A stretch of 64,000 bases of DNA from Amycolatopsis nivea (lineage in GTDB: Bacteria; Actinomycetota; Actinomycetes; Mycobacteriales; Pseudonocardiaceae), in NCBI RefSeq assembly GCF_004522235.1, contig NZ_SDLT01000048.1:1-64000 (forward strand). Direction: 5' to 3'. Positions 59,751 to 64,000 of this stretch are shown here, one piece after another (within the stretch, counting starts at the first letter, position 1; each line of letters opens with the position of its first letter). The translations under genes were made by a program, and so were the position numbers. Below the pieces are notes generated by a model. It was given only the letters and a program-made list of their open reading frames with translations, had not been told where the DNA came from and searched no databases.

Positions 59751-61199
59751 GTGCCGAACATTGTCGTCGCCGGAGCGGGCCTGACGGGGCTCGCCGCCGC
59801 GATCTCCGCCCGCGAAACCGGAGCGGACGTCGTCTTGCTGGAAAAGGGCAGCCGTGCCGACGTCGGCGGGAACGCCGCGTTTTCCGGCGGGCTGTTCCTC
59901 TTCTGCTACGACGGCCCGGACGACCTCACCTCGATCACCCGGGACTTCGAACCCGGCATGCACGCCGAGGAAATCGTCGCGCCGCCCTACACTCGCGAGG
60001 CCTACGCAGCCGAGCTGACGGCGATGAGCGACGGCCAGGCCGACCCGAAACTGGTGACAGCGCTCGCGGAACGCTCGCTGGACACCGTGCGGTGGCTGTC
60101 CGCGAAAGGAGTGCGCTTCACCTTCAACCGGACAGTCGGCGCGCGCGTGCGGGACGGCGCGCTGCACATCCCGCCCGGGCAGATCCTGACCAGCACGGGC
60201 GAGGGGATGTCGCGCGGGTTCGAGGTGATCAAGCCGCTGCTGCGGTACGCCGAGCAGATCGGCGTCGAACTGCGCTGGTCCACCCCGCTCGTCGAGGTCG
60301 TCCGCGAAGGCGAGCGGGTCACCGGCGCGCGGACCGCCGACGGCGTGCTTCCGGCGGACGCGGTGGTGATCGCCAGCGGCGGATTCCAGGCCAGTCGCGA
60401 GTTGCGGCTCCGGCATCTGGGCCCGCGCTGGGAGAACGTGAAACTGCGCGGCACCCGCCAGGCGACCGGCGAGGGGATCGCGGCGGCGTTGCGGGCCGGG
60501 GCCGGTCCGGCCGGGACGTGGTCGAGCTGCCACTCCGCCGCCGTGGACCCGACCATGCCCGCGCCGGAGCGCAGCGAGGCGTCGCCGCCGTTCCCGCTGC
60601 ACGGGTTCTGGCTCGGGGTGCTCGTCAACCGGGACGGCGAGCGGTTCGTCGACGAGGGACCCGGCCCGTGGGTGAAGAACTATTCGAAGATGGGCAAGGC
60701 GATCATGGGCCAGCCCGGCCGCGAAGCGTACGAGATCTTCGACCAGCACACCGCGGCGCGCGTAGCGGACGAGTTCGCCGGGGCCGCGGTCCCGGTGACC
60801 GCGCCGACTCTGCCCGCGCTCGCCGAGCGCATCGGCGTGCCGGCAGGGGCGCTGGTCCGGACGGTAGCGGAATTCAACCGCGCCTGCCGGGAAGACGGGA
60901 GCACGGACGGCATCGCGCCGGCCAAATCGCACTGGGCCGTTCCGCTGGACCGGCCGCCGTTCGTCGCCTACCACGCGGTGGCCGGGCTGACGTTCACGTT
61001 CGGCGGCGTGCGAATCGACCCCGACGGACGCGCTTTGGCTTCCGACGGCGCGCCCGTGCCCGGGCTGTACGCGGCGGGCGAGGCCACCGGCGGCCTGTTC
61101 TACGGCGACTACCCCGGCGGCGCCGCACTGATGCGGGCGGCGGTGTTCGGCCGTTCGGCAGGCCGCACCGCCGTGACCGAGGCTCTTCAGCGCGGCTGA
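59751..61199 (+). CDS. FAD-dependent dehydrogenase, TcuA/fumarate-reductase type
   Basis: A 482-residue flavoprotein of the succinate dehydrogenase/fumarate reductase/KstD superfamily. The FAD loop GAGLTGLAAAISARETGADVVLLEK, then GGNAAFSGGLFLF, and the C-terminal FAD segment GLYAAGEATGGLFYGDYPGGAALMRAAVFGR are complete. The layout is like tricarballylate dehydrogenase TcuA, which desaturates a polycarboxylic acid. GTG start with AAGGAGG. Last gene of the flavin-reductase operon, overlapping the PrpD gene tail to tail by 13 bp. Confidence 0.85.
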   Translation: MPNIVVAGAGLTGLAAAISARETGADVVLLEKGSRADVGGNAAFSGGLFLFCYDGPDDLTSITRDFEPGMHAEEIVAPPYTREAYAAELTAMSDGQADPKLVTALAERSLDTVRWLSAKGVRFTFNRTVGARVRDGALHIPPGQILTSTGEGMSRGFEVIKPLLRYAEQIGVELRWSTPLVEVVREGERVTGARTADGVLPADAVVIASGGFQASRELRLRHLGPRWENVKLRGTRQATGEGIAAALRAGAGPAGTWSSCHSAAVDPTMPAPERSEASPPFPLHGFWLGVLVNRDGERFVDEGPGPWVKNYSKMGKAIMGQPGREAYEIFDQHTAARVADEFAGAAVPVTAPTLPALAERIGVPAGALVRTVAEFNRACREDGSTDGIAPAKSHWAVPLDRPPFVAYHAVAGLTFTFGGVRIDPDGRALASDGAPVPGLYAAGEATGGLFYGDYPGGAALMRAAVFGRSAGRTAVTEALQRG

Positions 61200-62523
61200 A
61201 GAGCCCGCAGCAGGCCGGACGCGGACGGCGTCCGGTCGAGCCGATCGACGCACGCGAGGATCGCCTCGCTGCCAGCCCGGCCGTAAACCCGGTCCGCGGC
61301 CGCATGAAACCGCCGGACGATCTCGGCGGCGGTCATCGAAGGGAAGGTGTCCTGTTCGGCGACGAGCACTCGTCCGTCGTCGAGCAGGACCCGCACCCAG
61401 GACCCGTTGCGGGCCGGAAATCGCGCCGTCAGCCCGGGGTCCGCGACCAGCCGGGAGCGGGCAGCGAGCCGGTTCGCCTGGGGATCGGCCGGGTTCGCCA
61501 GTTCCGGTCGAGAATTCCGCCGGACGCCAGCACCGACGCCACGCTGAACTGCACGCTCAGCTGCGCGGCCACGACATCGGAGATCGGCCCGCTGTTGTCG
61601 CAGCCGGGATACCGGACCGCCTGCTCGGCGAGCCCGATGCGGACGGATTCGACGCGGGCCGGATCGGGACGGTGCCGCCGCCCGATCTCCTCGGCGAGCT
61701 GGCAGGGCCCCTGCACGTAGATGCAGGCCGGCGCGGGCTTGTGCACGATGTCGCGGATCGCGAAGCCAGGTCCCCCGGCGAGCCGGTGCGCCCGGTCCCG
61801 GGCGCCGAAAGCGGCGAGCAGTCCCGCCTCGCCGTCGACCGCCCCGCCGGACGCGGTCAACCCGGCGGCCGCCAGCAAAGCCGACTCGACGTCGGTCCGC
61901 GCGGCCGTCGCCGAATGCAGCACATGCTCCTGCGTGGCGGCCCGCGCCCAGTGGTTGAGGCCGCACGCCGCGTTGGCCGCCATGCCGAGCGCCGCCCGCG
62001 TCGCGGCCTCGTCGAGCGCGAGCAGGTGGGCGCACGCGGCGGCAGCCGCGACGGGGCCGAGCACACCGGTGGGCCGGAACGTCGCGGCCACTTCGGACGT
62101 GATCATCGCCGAGCCGAGGCGGCACATCACCTCGTAACCGACCACCGCCGCGGACAGCACACGCCCGCCGGACACCTCGTGCTGCCCGGCCAAGGCCAGC
62201 AGCGCGGAGAACACCACCATGCCGGGATGCGACGAACTCTCGACGTGCGTGTCCGTCCGGCCGGTCGCCGCCGCGGGCACGCTGGTGAGGTACGCCGCCG
62301 CCGGGGCGGGCGCGCCGGCCGCGGCACCGAGGACGAGCGCGGTGCCAGCTCGCGGATTTCCCAGTGCGCGCAAGGCAATGCGGCTCTCGTCCGAAGGCAC
62401 CAGAGCCGCGGACAGGAAGTCCGTCAGACACAGCTTGGCTTTGTCGAGGACGTCCGCCGGCACCAGTGCTGTGGTGGTTCCCACGCAGAAATCCGCCAGT
62501 TCTCCCGCAAGATCGTCGCCCAT
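61187..62523 (-). pseudogene. MmgE/PrpD-family gene with a single-base frameshift
   Basis: The protein reads normally from MGDDLAGELADFCVG at 62523 through SHPGMVVFSALLAL, GLNHWARAATQEHVLHS and PACIYVQGPCQLAEEIG to ASGGILDRN, then the same family continues in another frame with ELANPADPQANRL to the stop at 61187. One G appears to be missing in a short G run (C run on the plus strand) at 61504-61505. Restoring it gives about 445 residues, the usual family length. The family contains 2-methylcitrate dehydratase, cis-aconitate decarboxylase and iminodisuccinate epimerase. Sequencing error or true inactivation cannot be told apart. Confidence 0.82.
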
Positions 62524-62534
62524 GATTGGTAGTA

Positions 62535-62565
62535 TAAGCATGCTTACGCTTGATACGCATGCTTA
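62535..62565. promoter_or_regulatory. MarR-type operator pair between prpD-like and NIPSNAP genes
   Basis: TAAGCATGCTTA (62535-62546) and TACGCATGCTTA (62554-62565) have centres 19 bp apart, as at ribBA. They fill the 55-bp divergent gap, so one pair could control both genes. Confidence 0.8.
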
Positions 62566-62578
62566 TGGAGGTTCCGCG

Positions 62579-63193
62579 ATGTTCTACGAACTGACCCATC
62601 TCGCGCTGAAGCTCTACACGGTGCCCCGAGCACTGCCCGCCCTCGAGGATTACGCCACGAACGCGGCGGCGCGCGGCAAGCTGCTCGGCTGCTGGGAGAC
62701 CGAACACGGAGAGATCGTCGGCCGCGTGCTGCTGCTCCGGGAATTCGAGGACGCGGGCGCACTCGCCGAGGAACGCCGACGAATCCTCGCCAGCGCCAAT
62801 CCGTTCGGGGTCGGCGAGCACCTGGATTCGTTCACCGTCAGCAGCTACGCGCCGTTCCCGTTCCTCCCGCCCGTGCAGACCGGGCGCTTCGGCGATGTCT
62901 ACGAATTCCGCACCTACGAACTCAAAGTCGGCGGCCTGCCGCCGACCATGGCCGGCTGGGAGGCCGCGCTCCCCGAACGCACCAAGCTTTTTCCGCTCAC
63001 CACCGCGATGTACGGACTGGACGGAACCCCGCGCATCACGCACATCTGGCCCTTCCCCAGCCTCGACGGACGCCTAGCCATCCGCCGCGAGTCCTACGAG
63101 CGGGAAATCTGGCCGCCGAAGAACGGTCCGGAGAACATCGCCCGGGCGACCTCGAGCATCGCCATCCCGACAGCTTTCTCACCGCTGCACTGA
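62579..63193 (+). CDS. NIPSNAP-family protein
   Basis: A 204-residue protein with two dimeric alpha/beta-barrel repeats: MFYELTHLALKLYTVPRALPALEDY and, near residue 105, VYEFRTYELKVGGLPPTMAGW. NIPSNAP proteins often accompany catabolic operons, with unclear function. GGAGG precedes the ATG by 7 bases. It is divergent from the PrpD-like gene and shares the MarR operator pair. Confidence 0.85.
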   Translation: MFYELTHLALKLYTVPRALPALEDYATNAAARGKLLGCWETEHGEIVGRVLLLREFEDAGALAEERRRILASANPFGVGEHLDSFTVSSYAPFPFLPPVQTGRFGDVYEFRTYELKVGGLPPTMAGWEAALPERTKLFPLTTAMYGLDGTPRITHIWPFPSLDGRLAIRRESYEREIWPPKNGPENIARATSSIAIPTAFSPLH

Positions 63194-64000
63194 ACGGTCG
63201 GCGCGCCGTTCGTCTTCTCGAGTGCTTCGGGCGGCCCGCTGAGCCTCGACGTCGACCAGCACCAGGAACACGCCGTCCGCCTGATCGAACGGAATTGCTC
63301 GTCGCCGGTGCACTTCTCGTGGTCGCCTATCTCTCGGAAGGGCCGCGAGTTCCCGAGAAAGAAGGAGAAGGCATTGCTGGGCATGACCCGGGAAGAGTCG
63401 CTGAGCGCACGCGGCCCCAGCTCGACGTGCGACGTGGAGACCAGCGTCGGCGACGACGTGGCGACTGTCCGCTGGAACGCTGAATGGAGCCCCCCGGATG
63501 CGTTCGAACCGGCAGTGCGGCGTGGTGCGGTGCAAGTCGCCGCGCCCGCGGATCAGCACTGCCGCGCGAGCCTCTTCAGCCCGAACTCCGCAGAGAGCGG
63601 GACGCCTCCCGCGGCAGTCCGGGAGGACACGTTCTGGGCGAGAACGCGACCGATGACCTTCAGGTCCGCAGGGCGATGGAGAATCGCCTGAACCCGAGCC
63701 GGATTCCTGGACGAGCCAGGCCTCTCGTCGCACGGCCGTATCGAAGAGGACCTGCTCGGCCCGCCGACAAGCGTTTGACGCCAAGGACCAGGTCATCCAC
63801 ACCACACGTCCGGCGTTCCTCGCCCAGGTGCTGACGGCAGTCAAGGACACGGCATTCCCGTTGCTCGCCGCCGGCATCGAGGCTGCTGGGCGATTGCCAA
63901 CGACTCGGTGGCCGCTGCGAGAATATGCAGCCGGTTCTGCACCTCCGCCCGGCGGCCCACGCCGGTGGCACCGGCTCTCGCCCGGGCACTGCCCGGCTTG
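63194..64000. other. No recognisable gene
   Basis: No open frame in these 807 bases has a ribosome binding site, family resemblance or steady codon bias. Base composition is slightly lower in GC than the rest. It may be decayed sequence; I could not identify the parent gene on either strand. Confidence 0.55.

Noticed and set aside
63308..63691. Plus-strand frame of 127 codons
   Set aside because: No ribosome binding site, no family resemblance and overlapping equally long frames on the other strand.

Overview
The window is high-GC DNA with GTG/ATG starts, AGGAGG-type ribosome binding sites and many 4-bp gene overlaps. Gene content (NDMA/mycofactocin-type alcohol oxidation, peptidase-inhibitor-like secreted protein, many flavin monooxygenases) points to an actinobacterium, most likely Amycolatopsis or another Pseudonocardiaceae member; this is inference from gene types, not from a marker gene. 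No rRNA, tRNA, CRISPR array or intact insertion sequence was seen.

Layout. (1) 0-3.6 kb: a dipeptide/nickel-type ABC importer (two permeases, one double ATPase) followed by a decayed tandem copy of the ATPase end. (2) 3.7-10.1 kb: quinone reductase, three LLM-class flavin monooxygenases, an F420-type protein and an aminoglycoside-phosphotransferase-like kinase; with the importer this resembles an organosulfur or xenobiotic scavenging set. (3) 10.05-16.1 kb: a compact five-gene meta-cleavage operon for 3-hydroxyanthranilate, with a divergent HGGYW hydrolase and a LysR regulator. (4) 16.1-18.6 kb: a broken isochorismatase-like gene, then a TetR regulator divergent from a FAD monooxygenase with two TetR-type palindromes between them. 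(5) 18.6-36.9 kb: a taurine/sulfonate dissimilation island. It holds pta plus a phosphonatase-like HAD gene, ald, a TauR/MocR-type regulator, an amidohydrolase with a sodium symporter, a CobS/CobT-like AAA+/VWA pair with an IclR regulator, xsc, tpa, an APC permease and two TauE/SafE exporters. Taurine would be transaminated by Tpa (Ald recycles alanine), sulfoacetaldehyde cleaved by Xsc to sulfite and acetyl phosphate, Pta makes acetyl-CoA, and TauE exports sulfite. (6) 36.9-50.4 kb: remnants, a secreted I36-type protein, a NicT-like metal transporter and an alcohol-oxidation cluster: mno-type alcohol dehydrogenase, MoxR/VWA pair with His-rich segments, mftM-like methyltransferase, acetate-type transporter, two-component system, second iron-type alcohol dehydrogenase, GAF regulator and DUF779 protein. 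(7) 50.4-64 kb: a multicopper oxidase remnant, then a MarR-controlled catabolic regulon: RibBA, flavin reductase, MHS transporter, Ldh2-like and HMG-CoA-lyase-like proteins with altered active sites, thioesterase, SsuD-like monooxygenase, acyl-CoA synthetase, TcuA-like flavoprotein, a frameshifted MmgE/PrpD gene and a NIPSNAP protein.

Three regulatory codes stand out. Six promoters in the taurine island carry CTGG direct repeats exactly 24 nt apart, each followed 30 nt later by a -10-like element. Three sites in the alcohol cluster share an ACCTGNCCG palindrome, one of them a perfect 38-bp palindrome. Three loci in the last region share TAAGCATGCTTA operators about 19 nt apart, one of which contains the start codon of an apparently leaderless flavin reductase. 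The most novel-looking parts are the MarR regulon with its catalytically altered enzymes and the amidohydrolase/symporter operon captured by the taurine regulator.
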